Assembly: GCF_047663525.1 (NCBI RefSeq) | Contig: NC_092621.1 | Coordinates: forward strand, 15,573,501-15,637,500 | Reading direction: 5' to 3' | Length of the DNA: 64,000 nucleotides | From: Anas platyrhynchos | Lineage: Eukaryota > Chordata > Aves > Anseriformes > Anatidae | The notes under the pieces: model-generated | What the model saw: only the letters and a program-made list of their open reading frames with translations | Told to the model about the DNA's origin: nothing | The model's database searches: none | Made by a program: the position numbers and the translations under genes | In this document: positions 1-12,425 of the stretch, piece after piece | Numbering within the stretch: the first letter of the stretch is position 1 | How the letters are laid out: each line of letters starts with the position of its first letter

Positions 1-589
1 TGTTATTTTTCCACGTTATTCCTATGCACATTTAACTCTGAAACAAATCTGGATAAAGCCCAAAACTCTATGCGTATATTATGAAACAAGAATATATAAC
101 TTTTTACAGTGACTTGTACCCACTCTTGCACAAAAGATTTTTATTACTGGCATTTCACAACCTGTAGTTTAAAACACAGAACAAACAGGCAGACTATTCT
201 TGTTGAGGGAAGGCACAGTTTGAGATGGTGTAACATTTTCCATGCATTGCTGAGTGTGCTGCAGAGAACCTTTACAACTTTGCACAGAAGGTCCCTGGTA
301 CCCATTAAGCCAGTCAGCACAGGTCATATTTTCTTATTTTTAGTACTTTTTACTAATATGTATTTACTAACGTAAATGTAGTATAATTTAAGTAATGCTA
401 AACATAAACACATCACCTGATCTTTGCACCCTTTGATAAAGTTCAGCACCTGATAGCCTATCTATGCTTTTCCATGGAATTACTCCCTTTTGTCAGCTAT
501 TCATCAACTGGGGAAATTAATACCCCATCTCCTTAGCAGGCAACGGAGCTCAGTGAAACAAAACCAAAAGCAACCCCTCGCCCCTCAGC
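1..589. other. Noncoding sequence at left edge
   Basis: AT-rich sequence with no gene or clear repeat that I can identify. Short open frames here have no recognisable content. By synteny CCL28 or HMGCS1 would lie further left, but no exon of either is visible. Confidence 0.5.
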
Positions 590-1097
590 CTGTACTCACA
601 GAAGTGCTCCAGCCCCTGCTCATGCTCCTGGCCCTCCTCTGGACTAGCTCCAACAGCTCCGTGTCCTTCTTGTGCTGGGGGCCCCAGAGCTGGGTGCAGG
701 ACTCCAGGTGGGGCCTCATGAGGACAGTGAGATGGTGAATCACCTTGCTCAGCCTTCTGTCCTTACTGCTCTTGGTGCAGCCCAGGACAGGGTTGGCTTT
801 CTGGGCTGCAAGCACACATTGCCAGCTCACGCTGAGCTTTTCTTCAACCAACACCCCCAGGTCCTTCTCCTCAGGGCTGCCCTCAATCCATCCTCTGCCC
901 AGCCTGTATTGGTGCTTGGGATTGCCCTGGCCCAGGTGCAGGACCTTGCACTTGGCCTTATTGAACCTCATAAAGTTCCCACAACCCCACCTCTCAAGCC
1001 TGCCCAGGTCCCTCTGGATGGCATCCCTGCCCTCCAGCTTGTCGACCACACCACACAGCTTGGTGCCACCAGCAAACTCGCTGAGGTTGTACACCAA
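590..1097 (-). mobile_element. CR1 LINE fragment, ORF2 C-terminal part
   Basis: The minus strand is open for about 170 codons and reads as the C-terminal part of CR1 reverse-transcriptase ORF2: [19 protein letters not shown], then [24 protein letters not shown] and [19 protein letters not shown]. It lacks the 5' part and the usual CR1 3' end, so it is a truncated dead copy downstream of TMEM267. The long open frame comes from the element and is not a host gene. Confidence 0.92.
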
Positions 1098-1100
1098 AAA

Positions 1101-2132
1101 CTAGACAAGAACTAAACTTTTACTTTGTGACTTTTTCTGAAACTTTTTTTTTTTTCCTGAAATTTCTATTTCAGTGTAATAATAATGCATTTTATTTTGC
1201 AGTAAGGATGATGTTGCACTTCAGGAAAAATGCTATGTATGTACGGTAGTAAGACCAAACTCACATTTTAAGCAATTTTTATTTTCTTATACCTTCCAGA
1301 ATCTTCTGTAAAGCTTACACATCATTGTAATTAGCAAGTTTGCCTTTAAACAGTCCTTAAATATTTACTAGAATTCCTTAGTTCCAAATTAAATATTCAT
1401 AATTAATGTATTTTAAATCAAGCACTCTTGTTGACTCACATAACATTGTAATCAAACTGTCTTCTTTCCGTTGTCTAATTGTCTGCAAACTGAGTATCCA
1501 GCAACTACAGAAGAACAGAATTTAGTGTAAACACTGTATTATGGCAGTTCGTATTGAATGAGGTGCAGATTCACAGCTTCACTTTTTGAAGTAAAAAAAA
1601 GCATTTAAAAAAACAAACAAACAAACAAAAACTACTGAATACAAGAGTCCAGCAGAAAAACAAATAAATCACCTCAAAAGGCTAACTGATGTTTTTCAGA
1701 AGTGGCACACACTGCTATGCTATAATACTTAGCATCTATATAGTACTTTGTGTTTTTAAAGTGCTATACAAATGCTGTCCAGACAAAATGTAGCCAGAAT
1801 ACAAATCTGGAGTGAATGGTGATCAGGTGAATGGCATGATGACAGCAAAGTGTAACATAGTTACTACAGAGAGACCAAGTGCTTCATAAATTAGTTAGCT
1901 ATACATGAATGATAATGACCACATATTTTTCAAGGGGAATGTATAAATATGAAATTATTAGCATTTATAGAGTAGGTTTCTGTGACCACAGCAAATCGAC
2001 ATGGGAGCTGTAACTGGCTCCACAGGCTTCAAATGCCTAACTTGGAATTAACAGGGAACATAAGGAAACCATATTAGTGACAAACACAGCTCATTTCAAC
2101 TGCTAATACGAAAAACTTCAGACCTATCATCC
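1101..2132 (-). other. Probable TMEM267 3'UTR and 3' flank
   Basis: Noncoding sequence directly downstream of the TMEM267 stop. A minus-strand AATAAA hexamer at about 1194-1189 is a possible polyadenylation signal, which would give a 3'UTR of just over 900 nt. An A/C-rich simple repeat lies at about 1595-1630. No gene is seen here. The hexamer is read directly; its use as the cleavage signal is a guess. Confidence 0.35.
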
Positions 2133-2468
2133 TTACACATCAATGTGAATCCCGTGTTTTATAGACATTAATTCTCTAGTGCCCGTCAAATACATAATAA
2201 ATGAACACAGATGAGGTAAAGATGCTGTTATTGCCACATACAGCCAATATGGCAAAGGAGGAGTTTTTCCAAATGGGCAGATCCAGAGGCCATGACGAAT
2301 CCCATCACGAACATGATGAGAAGTCCAGGATATGAACAACATCCAAGGAAGAAAGCACCATGAGTCTTTAAGCCTGAAAAGGTGCATAATAAACTTTAAT
2401 GTCAGAGCCACAACAGGAATCACAGTAGAACAGTGGAGAAGTGGTCTCTGGGGAAGATTCAGAGCAGC
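2133..2468 (-). CDS. TMEM267: TMEM267 last coding exon
   Basis: Codons 105-215 and the stop (2135-2133). It starts AALNLPQRP after the acceptor TTTTCTGCAG and ends GIHIDV. It contains the conserved [11 protein letters not shown] stretch. Open frames on the plus strand over this exon are shadows. Confidence 0.95.
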   Translation of the reverse strand, partial: AALNLPQRPLLHCSTVIPVVALTLKFIMHLFRLKDSWCFLPWMLFISWTSHHVRDGIRHGLWICPFGKTPPLPYWLYVAITASLPHLCSFIMYLTGTRELMSIKHGIHIDV

Positions 2469-5400
2469 CTGCAGAAAAGAAAAATATAATTGGCAATGGC
2501 TACAATCACGACAAGCAAAAAAAAGGTTTCATGGATGTTTACAGGTGTATTACCAAGGGGCTGAGTGGAAGTGCAAAGATAAACATACCATTCCTTCCCG
2601 CTGTGGCTATTCAAAGCCAACCATACGAACACCCAGATGTGTCAGAGCTCTGTGCTGTCCTGTCAGCAGCAGGGCTGAGGGTGCTGGGACAGGCTTTTCT
2701 CTATTTTGTGACATGAATCATGCACCCTACTGAGCAGTACTAGCAGCAGGAGAGGAAGCGAGAGGGATGAGGTATGCTGTTTGTCATCTAGTCACACAGC
2801 AAACAGGAACCTGCACAGTGTGCTGCACCGATTATATATATTTAATTTCACAACAATGGGAAGGAGACCAACCATACGATACACTTGGAACATCTAATGT
2901 GCTTCATTGGCATTTACTCTCAAAAATTATACTTTTGTTAATACCTGTGAAGTCGTACTCTTCTCTGTTAAATGCTGTCAAGCCAGAAATTTCCAATTCA
3001 ACAAAAAATACTGAAGTTACATATATTTCACTTGCCTAAGCTTTGCTCCATTAGATTCCCACATGCTTGTTTGTGACACTCTTAGGTCACAATGTAGTGA
3101 CTAAGCTTAGTCCTGTTTAGGTGACAGGACTAAAAAGCTCACAAATAAAAAAACAACAATGATGAAATTGCAACAACTTTAGAGATATAGACCCAACTTC
3201 TTTAAGTTGCTGCAATGGGTACATTTTCAGCAAATCTGTTTTTGTTTCATACGAGCTTATTGTTCAGGGATTAAAGGTAGAAGATCTTGTGATGGTGAAA
3301 CTGTCTATCACCTACCCTACAAAGACAATCAGATTTGTGTTACTGTCAGCAAGAAGCTAAAACATATATATTTTTGTAATTGCAGTACTGTCATCAGGCT
3401 TCCAAAATGCTGTTGCCCAAGTTCTGAGAGGATGTCCTGTTTTCTCTTTTACATTCTGTAACTAGATCAACATTCACATCCTTAAGTTGCCAAGCCCAAG
3501 AGAGGGAGATGTAGATCTGTTTGGCAATATAAGCTGTTACATTCTTTCTCCTACCAAATTACTCGCCCTTTAGAAATCACAATGAGATCTTAATAAATAA
3601 ATAAATAAATAGTATATTCCTTTCCTGCCTTACAACATCCAAACACCCCACAAAAAGTACAACATCCCCAGGTGGATGGACTACAGGCCTGGGGGACTCT
3701 TGTCATTGAAGACACGCCTGTACCACATCCAACCCTTCACGCCACTCTTGTTTATCAGCCAAGCTGAAAGCAACGGCAGGCTGCAGAAACTTCCTCACTT
3801 AGAGCTAGTCAGTGAGACTGAGCACTGGTTCATAGACTTTATACATTTGTGTGCAAATCTGGAATACACAGAGGTACAAATTCCAACCAGCAAATTCTTT
3901 GTAGACTTCATATTTATTGCCAAAAATAATGTGGGCAAAAGGTTAGATCACATGCTGCTCGGTACACAAGTATTTGTCAGAGTAAACGTAAGGACTGCAG
4001 GTGACTATTTACCCTGAATACTCCAGAAAAAATAATGATGAAATTGTGAAAAGCGGCCCACTAGCCAAATAGTCCAAGCAACAAGCAGTGTCAGCAGGAA
4101 CAAGCGGAGGAGTCTGTAGGTAGCAACCTGCAGTAATGGCAATACTGCCTTGTGCTGCACTGAAGAGCTACTTCAGTAAAGTAACCTATCATCAGATTTA
4201 ATAGTTGTGATTAAGAGCATGATAATTAATTGTGTATAGCAATGTAAAAAGTACTACTGTTATAAATTAGTAACAGTGGAGTGGTTAGTTAATTAGATTT
4301 CTTAATTTATTAGTTTCTCAGCAATATGTTGCATAAGCAACAAATGCTGTAGTCTCGTAAAACAGTTACTCTCAGTCCTGCAATCTGGTAAGGGAAAATG
4401 AGACTGGGACTAACAAATAAGCAGTAAAAAGGTAGTAAGTAATAAATCATACAGGCAACAGTCTGAAATTACGACACAAAACCAAAAGTCGCATCATATT
4501 AAGCTGAGGAAAGAAAAAAATCACACATTAAAATCAGGTCTAGCTAGCCAGGCAACAACACAGCAGAAAAGTTTATGGGGATTAGGTTAGATCACAAACT
4601 AAAAAGACTGCTGGCATTGCAAGAAGACACAAAACCCATAGCAGGATTTTTATGCTGTTTAAAAAAAGACAAAATTGTATGTATTTGTAAGCAAAAAGAA
4701 TTAAACAAACAACTTAGCTCAAATTTAGGCTATTTTTGTTAAAATACTGTATGTGGTTTGGGACAGGGCCCTTTAAAGACAATTTAAGCAAGAGGCAATT
4801 CAGAGGAGACCAGAAAAGTGGCAGGACATTTAGAAATCATAAATCCAGGTCCTCCAGCCTTTACTCAGTGAGTTACTTAGTTAAGAGACTTATTGTAAAG
4901 CAGAATGTCTATTCAAGTTGCAAAAATCACACTGTTACAGATCTACACCCCTGATTTAGAAACCTAAACAGGACACAGTTTACAGGTAAATATCCTTTAT
5001 TAACCCAATTAACATACAGAGGAGAGTGGAGTTAGGTAGGCAAGGGACTTTGACAGGGCCTTTGGGCATCTTGCCTTCTCCTTATTTCAGCTATGTAAGT
5101 GTGGCTACTCAAGGGCTACTCTTCTGCATGCTGTGCTTGTATTCCTAATTAAAAAAAAATTAAAAAAAAAATAAAAAAAATGGAGAGAGCACAGCAACCA
5201 GACATCTTTTCCAGACAGGCATTAAAGAAAACGAGATCTAACCATCAACATCAGTAATTTAGGTTCAATACTAGAAAAATAAACATATATATATATATAT
5301 ATATACAGCTGCTTGGAAACTGAAAAAACACAGGAAGAAATTAACTGATATAATTCTAACAATTACCTTTGTTTGGGACACAAGGGGCAGCCTACACAAA

Positions 5401-8256
5401 CATTCTCCATCACGGATAGTGTAAGCACATTTAACCTTGCCTCGCTGGGGGCAGCAGGGAGGCAGGTCACCTCCCAGTCCCACAACACAACGCCCGACTT
5501 TCTCAACTCGCACTGATGAAGGGCGCCATCTAGTCGTCATTGAGAAAAAATACCCATGATGAGTACCGGAAAAAGTTGCAAGAACATTTTAATGTTTTCT
5601 ATAACTTTTTAGTCCCTCATTACTTGTGCTTACGATTTTAAAATAAAGAATAAATGTGAGAATAATTATGTTTAAATGCTGTACTAAAACGTCAGCATTA
5701 CAGGACTCATTAAAAAAAAAAAAAAAAGGAAAGTTTGCTTATCTAGTTCTCTAATTGTATGGCATTTCCACCTGCAAAAAGTACAGGAGAGGGGAGAAGC
5801 GGGGGTACCTAGGGAAGCAACACCCCAGGCACCAGCACCTGCTGGGTGGGTACAGCTGGTGCAGAAAGCAGCTCTGCAGGGCAGGCCCCGGGTGTCCTTG
5901 TGGAAGGGAGCTGAGCAGCAGCCAGCAGCGTGCCCGTGCTGCAGAGAAGCCCAGAGGTGTCCTGGGCTGCACCAAGGAGCGCTGCCAGCAGGCAGAGTGA
6001 AGCGATTCACCCCCTCTCCTCAGCACTCATAAGGCCACCTCTGGGTATCGTGCCCAGCTCCGGGCCCCCCAGCACACGGGAGAGGTGGAGCTATGGAAAA
6101 CCACATCCGATGAAGGGCCACCATGGTAACTACGGGACTGAAGGAGCCTTCCCTGCTGGAGGAAAGGCTGAGAAATCTGGGGCTGTTCTGCCTGGAGCAG
6201 AAAAGGCTGAAGGGGGCAGGTCTCACTCATCAAGGTCTAAAAATAGCTGAAGGAAGGGTGCAGAGAGGACAGAGCCAGACTCTTTCAGTGGGGCTCAGTG
6301 CCAGGATGACAAAACAGAGGCAACAGGAACAAAGTGGAGCACAGGAGGCTCCCTCTGAATGTCAGGAAGCACCTCTGTGCTGCGCAGGTGATGGAGCCTG
6401 GGCACAGGCTGCCCAGAGAGGCTGTGGACTCTCCTTCCTAAAAATTCACCTGGACAAGGACCTGGGCCCCCTGTCGGTGTCCCTGCCTGGGCAGGGGTCA
6501 GACCAGGTGGCCTCCAGAAGCACCTTCCAACCTCAGCCACCCCGTGATGCTGTGAAAACATCCTCTTTGTCAAAGAGGAATAGAACTGATCATATCAGAA
6601 GGTCCATCAAACTTACCAGTAGGAAAACATCTTTTATTTACAATAAATACTGATACTGTACACAAATAAAAAAATCTGTTTTCCCACTGGAAGTCTGATT
6701 TTTTTTACATCTCAACTATAAACAATGTTTCTTGCATGTATCTCTCTCTCGCACATATTTTTAAAGAAAAGGTAAAACATTTTGGATTGTAGTTCTTTAT
6801 TGAAAGGATTGCAAAGAACAGCAATTTCCTCTCCACCTCTTTCCTTCCTCTCCTGCCTGTGTCCTAAGAATTATGCCCTCTGTCATCCGTGTGAACAGCT
6901 TAACACTAGTCTGAGCAAGCAGGAGAAGAAAGAACAGGACACCATGGAACAACTTATGCTCCGGTTGAATAAATAAAAGTTTCCCCTTCTGTACAAAGTA
7001 GCACCTACGCATACATATGCTAGCAACACCATAGCAATGCCTGGTTAGGAGCAGAGTGGCATGGCTGTAGGGGTGGGGACCATAAGCTGGTACAGCCAGA
7101 GCTTCTGGATGGAGCAAGTGTTTTGGAGAGCCTGCAGAACAGAGTGTTGTTTCAGGGAAAGCTGAGAACAGGTGGTTGGAGCACACAGGGATATATGTAC
7201 GTGTGTCAGCAGGGAAGTGGGCACACGACACACCAAAACCACAGGAGAACCCCTGAGAAAAAACACCACAACCCAGTAAACTCATTGTACTGATAAATGG
7301 TGTCCTAACAGGCAGTTCTGGAAACTGCCTGTTAGGCATATATTCACATATATTCCTTAGCAGGAGCCAATTCACATTTTTCATTTTATTAACAAGTTTG
7401 ACACTTGCTTGATTTCTTTTACAACCAACTATATTTAAGGACAATCTCAGATTATTTTTTCTTTTTAAAGGTGAACAGGCTATACACATATTGCTGGTTT
7501 GTGGGAGAAATGTTTATAGAGTTGACTAAAAACAAACCTCCTACTGCTCAGTATGAGTGGTTGAATGAAACAAAACATCAGCTGGATGATCTGTTTTCTA
7601 GATTTCTACTCCTTACTGTACACAGAAATGGAATAATCCACTTCATATACAAAAGCGTGCGTGGCAGCAGTTAAATGTTAATTTGGATAACCAAAGAACC
7701 ATATTTGGATAACCATAGGATACCATGGAAAGAGGCTTTCAGAACTTTTTCAGAGCCTTGTAAGGGGTAGAACTTAACAGGGAATGTGGTATTTCTTCAT
7801 TTTAAAATCATAACAATTGTATAAAAATATGAATTCCCGTATATCTTTTTAAAATGCATCTAATCAAAGTATCATTTTGTTGTTGTTGTTTAGGATACGG
7901 TAGATGAACAATAAAAATAAGCTGCCACCCACCTATTCACTTACCTTTAATGACAGGGAGCCAGCAAGGAAGAAGTGGTCCACATCGATGACGGAGGCAA
8001 GGAAGCCAGCCAGGGTGACTTCCGTGAAGTCGCTTTTCTTCCTGAGTCCAATCACTATCGCCCAGGACCACATTCCTAGTATACCATGCACTGCATTATC
8101 AGAGAAGGCTCGGAGCCAGTCGTTTTGCTGAATGAAGGAAAACTGCAGAAGCTTGTCTGCAACAAAGCAGAATACTCCCAAACCTAGACTAGAAATAACT
8201 GAAGCTGTGCTGAAAGTTTGGAGGAGAGCATGGGCCTTTTCAGTCTCAGACGCCAT
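2133..8256 (-). CDS. TMEM267: TMEM267, multi-pass membrane protein; two coding exons
   Basis: Coding exons 8256-7945 and 2468-2133 join in phase 0 (donor GTAAGT, acceptor CTGCAG) and encode exactly 215 residues, the length of the human protein, which it closely resembles from MASETEK to the C-terminal HIDV. The ATG at 8256-8254 sits in a good Kozak context (GCCATGG). Hydrophobic segments lie at about residues 18-40, 56-71, 80-101, 120-135, 143-153 and 174-195, so it is a multi-pass membrane protein. Its function is not established. Polar residues inside or beside the membrane segments (H57, D91, D93, H94, R112, H116, H155/H156, D159) recall the YdjM/DUF457 family; that link is my inference. 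The intron between the coding exons is 5.5 kb. The frame is intact. The next gene upstream is C5orf34, on the same strand. Confidence 0.96.
3590..3611. repeat. (AAAT)n microsatellite
   Basis: Five tandem copies of an AAAT unit within the TMEM267 intron. Confidence 0.8.
5282..5306. repeat. TA dinucleotide microsatellite
   Basis: About 12 copies of AT/TA in the TMEM267 intron. Simple repeat with no coding content. Confidence 0.85.
5810..6585 (+). mobile_element. CR1 LINE copy, plus orientation
   Basis: Degenerate CR1 ORF2 C-terminus followed by the CR1 3' end. Recognisable pieces are [14 protein letters not shown] near 5930-5975, [16 protein letters not shown] near 6168-6210, the stretch matching [11 protein letters not shown] near 6400, and a 3' end reading TTCCAACCTCAGCCACCCCG. 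The frame is broken by shifts and stops. It is inserted opposite to TMEM267 transcription. Confidence 0.9.
7304..7336. repeat. Perfect inverted repeat (hairpin)
   Basis: CCTAACAGGCAGTT at 7304-7317 is followed by a 5-nt spacer (CTGGA) and its exact reverse complement at 7323-7336. The stem is 14 bp without mismatches. It lies in the TMEM267 intron about 610 bp downstream of the first coding exon. No function can be assigned. Confidence 0.9.
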
Positions 8257-8332
8257 GGCAAAGACCACGTCACAGCACACAAAATGTTATCAGGATATAC
8301 ACTGTGCATTGTCCCACGTATCTTCAGTTGTT
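7945..8332 (-). CDS. TMEM267: TMEM267 first coding exon with 5'UTR part
   Basis: Codons 1-104 occupy 8256-7945, ending SLSLK before donor GTAAGTG. The exon probably begins at 8332: the minus strand has a pyrimidine-rich stretch and TTTGCAG just before it, giving about 76 nt of 5'UTR in this exon. The coding part is certain; the upstream splice site is inferred from sequence only. Confidence 0.9.
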
Positions 8333-11300
8333 CTGCAAATGTCAGAAAGAACAAAGTATTGAAGAAAAAAGTCATTAGTAGAAAGCATTTGTCATCACAG
8401 CTACAAATAAGCACAAGAAAACAATGTTTGCATTTAATATTCCTATGGAAGCTTTGATTTTAATCAAGTTCATTTAGGTGACAACTCTGAATTAAAATGC
8501 TTGTCCTGTTCCAATCAGCACACACACCTTCGTAACACAGAAAGCTCTAACTCCGCTTTTTGAAATGCAGTTTCACAAAATAACTTGAGTTGTGTCTATG
8601 ATAAGACACTGAGTATCTTTCAAGATTCCTCCTGGCCTTAAATTCATGATATTCATCAAATTAAATCCGTTCCGCTATAACAATAGGACAAAAAAAATCA
8701 GTTTCAAGTATCCTTGGAACTGATGCTCAAAAAATCTCAAATATGCCAGAACAGTTAAAAACAAATTTCTAATCTATATTTTCAATATCTTTCATAGTTT
8801 GTAAACATATTTATTATTGCCATGGTACACCTCTCTGAGCTATTCCTTGTTTATTCCAGGGTAAATAAGATTCACAATTAGAATAAGCATTAAGAACTCC
8901 AGAAACACCGTAATATCCTCACTGTTGACAATAAACACAAAAAGACAACACCCTTCAATCAAGCAGAGGTAACCAAAACTAACTTCTTACAGAGTGAAAC
9001 TACATATGCTTTTCCTCTACCTCCTTAGCATTCCAGCAGCAAACTCTATGGATACTTCTAGGACCCCTCTATTATTTGTCACATTACCTTCAGAACAGCT
9101 CTTTCTGCAGAACTTATAAAAGAACTAATCCCAGTCATTTTAGCTTTCAAGAGCTGACCACTGTAAGTTGAAAGTAAAGGCATTGCTATAAGTATTAATA
9201 ATCACTTAAAACTCCTTAAACAATATTTATGCTTACGTAATTGTTATGAAACCCACTTGCACAAGATTATTTCTGGGAATAATTACCCTGACCTTAAAAA
9301 AATGGTTGACACCTCAAAAGAAATTTCAAAAGTAATCTGAGGTCCAAAAGGACCTCACCACAGAAGCAACTACAACATACCTGGGTTATAAAGACAGAGC
9401 ACTCATTTTAATGATAACACTAAATAAAAAAAGAAAAAGAAAAAAGAAACATACATGTTAAGAAACACACATATAATTGATGTATTCCCTAGCTTTGTGT
9501 TGTTAAACAGGCACCGAAAAGCAGACTTTAAAGCACAGTATCAGTTCTAACTATCCAGCTACTACAATGTTCTCTACTTCTGTGTAGCCCCATCCCTGGC
9601 AGTGCTCAAGGCCAGGCTGGATGGGGCTTTGAGCAACCTGGTCTGCTGGGAGGTGTCCCTGCCCATGGCAGGGCATTGGCACTGAGTGATCTTTAAGTGC
9701 CTTTCCAACCCAAACTGCTCTGTGGTTCTGTGATAGAGCAGTTTCAAAGCCTGCATCCTAAGACACTGCTATTTCTTTGCAATACATTAAATCTTGATAA
9801 TTCCTTTCTTAGTAGTTATACCAGGTACATTTTTATTCTAAATATGCATTTTCAGAATGTATCAGACCTTCTTTATAAATGAACACTTCTAACAACATCG
9901 ATTGACAGTATTTTTGAATTTTAATCATTATTAATCATAAGCCCCAGAAAATATAAAATGTTTTTTTCTAGCTTATTTACATGCCTATTTATTGTAAAAT
10001 TATCCACAAGACATGACTACTGGCATTAATCTTTACAGAAAAAAAAAAAAGTCACTGAAGGATTTACTTGGAAAAGGTTAAAAAGAGAAAAGAAAGCATG
10101 AATAATACATGGTCTTTGCATACACATGAAAAGAAGTGGGTCAAGTTTAAAGCCTGTTAACCACGACTGCGCCTCTTCTGAATAAATATACAAAATATTT
10201 CCTGAAACACTGGAACTGTCATTTTTTGAGGAGTGATTTACAATATACTGCATATTTCTGAATAAATTATTTTTGAAGGAACAAATCACAATATCCTCAA
10301 AAAATGTTTCTTTTACAAAGGCACCATGACAGATTGGATTTTATTTAAAATTATCATAAAATCTGTGTTAGAATACAAAGAATACAATCTGGTGAGAACT
10401 GATGTAGCAACATAGCCTTAAAAAACACATTGATATTTGGAGCCAAACTTACCATGGAACTAGGAGAATACATTTTTTCCCATTGCAGTTGCTTTATTCC
10501 AGTAGAAAATGTGGTCTATGCCTTAGAGTTGAGTGTCTCCGCTTGCTGAATCCAGTCCAGTCCAGTGCAGGGAAGACAAAACGCAGTTTTTTCTGTGCCT
10601 AAATAAATCAAAGAAATCAATAAATTAAATAAAGTCTATGCATGGTCAGTCCAGCTAACATGCTGAAGATTTAGGGTGGGTCTACATGAAACACATGCAC
10701 ATGACAGTTGATATAGTACCGCTGTTTCGAGCTGTCATTGCTCATGACATTTTTGTATGGGATACAGCATTCGGTATAATCTGTCTATACTCCCCAAATT
10801 AAATTTTACAGATATATTTGATTTCTTTTATGGAAACATGAAAAAACTAATTTCAACAAATGCATAGTTGTCTTTGTAAATTACTGACGCAATAAGATAT
10901 TTATATTAAAGCTGCAAATATGCATTCAGGGAAACACCTGACACTAAAATGCCTTCAATCTCCTGGCATAAGAGCAAAATAAAAATCCAATGGCTAAAAG
11001 TAGCATTTAGAAATGTTATTGCTCTCCAAAATTTTTGCTACAATTTAACAAAATACATGAATGCAAATAGGAATTAAATGTCTAAAGTTCTATCATCTGT
11101 TTTATACAAGAAGTCAAAAGATCACAGTGATCCCCTAGAGTTCCATAATCTCCTCAAGAATATCATTTAATAGCAGATATTAATCTATACGAAAAACTTC
11201 ATAAAATAGTATTACCCTTTAAGACACATGCTCAAAGTGTTAACGCGTTACCTCCTGGAAAAGCAGGTATGAGCACAGAACGATCTGCGAAGGACTAATA

Positions 11301-12260
11301 ATACAAATATTTTGTGTCTGATAATTATAATGCATTATAGGGCTCAGAGGGTTGGAGCAGGTCAAAGAGGAAAGCAGACAAAAGCTCACAAGACATCTGC
11401 AGAATTCCACCACAATGCTGAGGAATGAACCGAATTAAAAGCAACAAAGAAGGAACAAAGCAACAAAGGAGGAAACAAACAAAGAAGTGAGCAAGCAATA
11501 AAACACAAAACGAGGAATGAGCACTTTTTAATTAAATTGTTTCTTTCAGGGACCGCAAGTCAAAGTGCTCGCGAAGAGCCCTCCCAAGCTACCAACATGC
11601 ATCCCTGCTCCGCCAACAGCACTTCGGAGCTGAGAGGAATTTGAGGGGAAGGAAAGAGTTGAAAGGAATAGCCCAAAAGTATGCAGCAGCTGGAGACAAA
11701 CCGCAGTGCGAGACAGCGGAGGAAAATTTCATTTGTCATCCGGCATCAAAAAAAAAAAAAAAAGTACGGTTTATTTATCACCCTAATTAATTACAACTAT
11801 GCCATTTGGGCCATAAACAGCTAATCCAATTTAAGACTACAGCACTGCCGTGCTGTGTAAGGGCACTGGGGCTGAGGGAGGCCGAGCACGCGGCGGGCAG
11901 ACACGCCAAGCCAGGGGGCTGCCCGGAGGTGGGGGCACCCTTTTGTTTCCAGGCAGAGCAGCCACGGCTTCCCCGCAGACCTCTCCTCGGCCCTCAGGGA
12001 GCACGAATGCAGCCCCCTTTAGGGCAAAAACCCCGCAGTCAGGAGCGTGACGGACGCCAAGCTGGGAGCCGGGGCGGCTCCCGCTGCCCTCCCGGCGGCT
12101 ACGCCTGACGAGCCGCCCGCAGACACCGCAGCTCCCTCCGGGGACGCCCCTCCGAAAGGCCGGCAGCTGCCCGCGGGGCCCCCTCGGCACACCGGGACCC
12201 CCCAACCCGCCTCGGGGCGGCGAGGAGCAGCCCCAGCCTCCCGCCGGCCCCGGCGCCCAC
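8333..12260 (-). other. Probable 5' intron of TMEM267
   Basis: About 3.9 kb between the inferred untranslated first exon in the CpG island and the ATG exon. It contains one CR1 3'-end fragment (9587-9736), A-rich tracts (9420-9450, 11747-11763) and otherwise unremarkable AT-rich sequence. No open frame of interest is present. Confidence 0.5.
9587..9736 (+). mobile_element. CR1 LINE 3'-end fragment
   Basis: About 150 bp resembling the last part of CR1: TGCTCAAGGCCAGGCTGGAT, GGGGCTTTGAGCAACCTGGT, then TTTCCAACCCAAACTGCTCT and a TCTGTGGTTCTGTGATAG tail. Strongly 5'-truncated. Confidence 0.92.
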
Positions 12261-12425
12261 CTGAGGAGCGGCGGCCGCCGGCAGCCCCCGGCGCCCCGTC
12301 CCGCCTCCGCCTCATGAGGAGAAGCGGAGGCGGGCGCCGGGCCGCCGCCGGGCCCGCGGGCATGCGCGGCCGAGGAGCAGGCTGGGAGCGCGGCGCCCTC
12401 CTCCTCCTCCTTCTCTTTCTGTTTC
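11840..12425. promoter_or_regulatory. CpG island, probable TMEM267 promoter
   Basis: About 590 bp of GC-rich, CpG-dense sequence in an otherwise AT-rich region, upstream of TMEM267. On the minus strand a donor-like CTCAG/GTGGGC at 12261/12260 could end an untranslated first exon starting near 12.4 kb. A TATA-like TTTATAAA core sits at about 12472-12479; being nearly palindromic, it does not fix direction. Long open frames here (for example 12047-12436 plus, 11837-12205 minus) are typical of stop-poor GC-rich DNA. Confidence 0.65.

Larger units (their letters stand above)
2469..7944 (-). other. TMEM267 intron between coding exons
   Basis: A 5.5 kb intron with canonical ends. It contains a CR1 copy (about 5810-6585), an AAAT repeat at about 3594-3611, A-rich tracts at 5150-5180 and 5711-5726, a TA repeat at 5282-5306 and a perfect hairpin at 7304-7336. 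Plus-strand frames at 3676-4017 and 2767-3039 and the minus-strand frame at 6797-7489 show no known domain and look fortuitous. Confidence 0.85.

Noticed and set aside
585-1115. Minus- and plus-strand frames of about 150-170 codons near the left edge
   Set aside because: The minus-strand frame is a CR1 ORF2 remnant; the plus-strand frames are its shadows.
2332-2733. 133-codon plus-strand frame
   Set aside because: It overlaps TMEM267 coding exon 2 in antisense and is a shadow.
3676-4017. 113-codon plus-strand ATG frame in the TMEM267 intron
   Set aside because: Not recognised as any family; no splice, promoter or homology support.
6797-7489. 230-codon minus-strand frame in the TMEM267 intron
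   Set aside because: No family resemblance, and the open stretch begins without a convincing start codon. It spans the hairpin and ordinary intron sequence.
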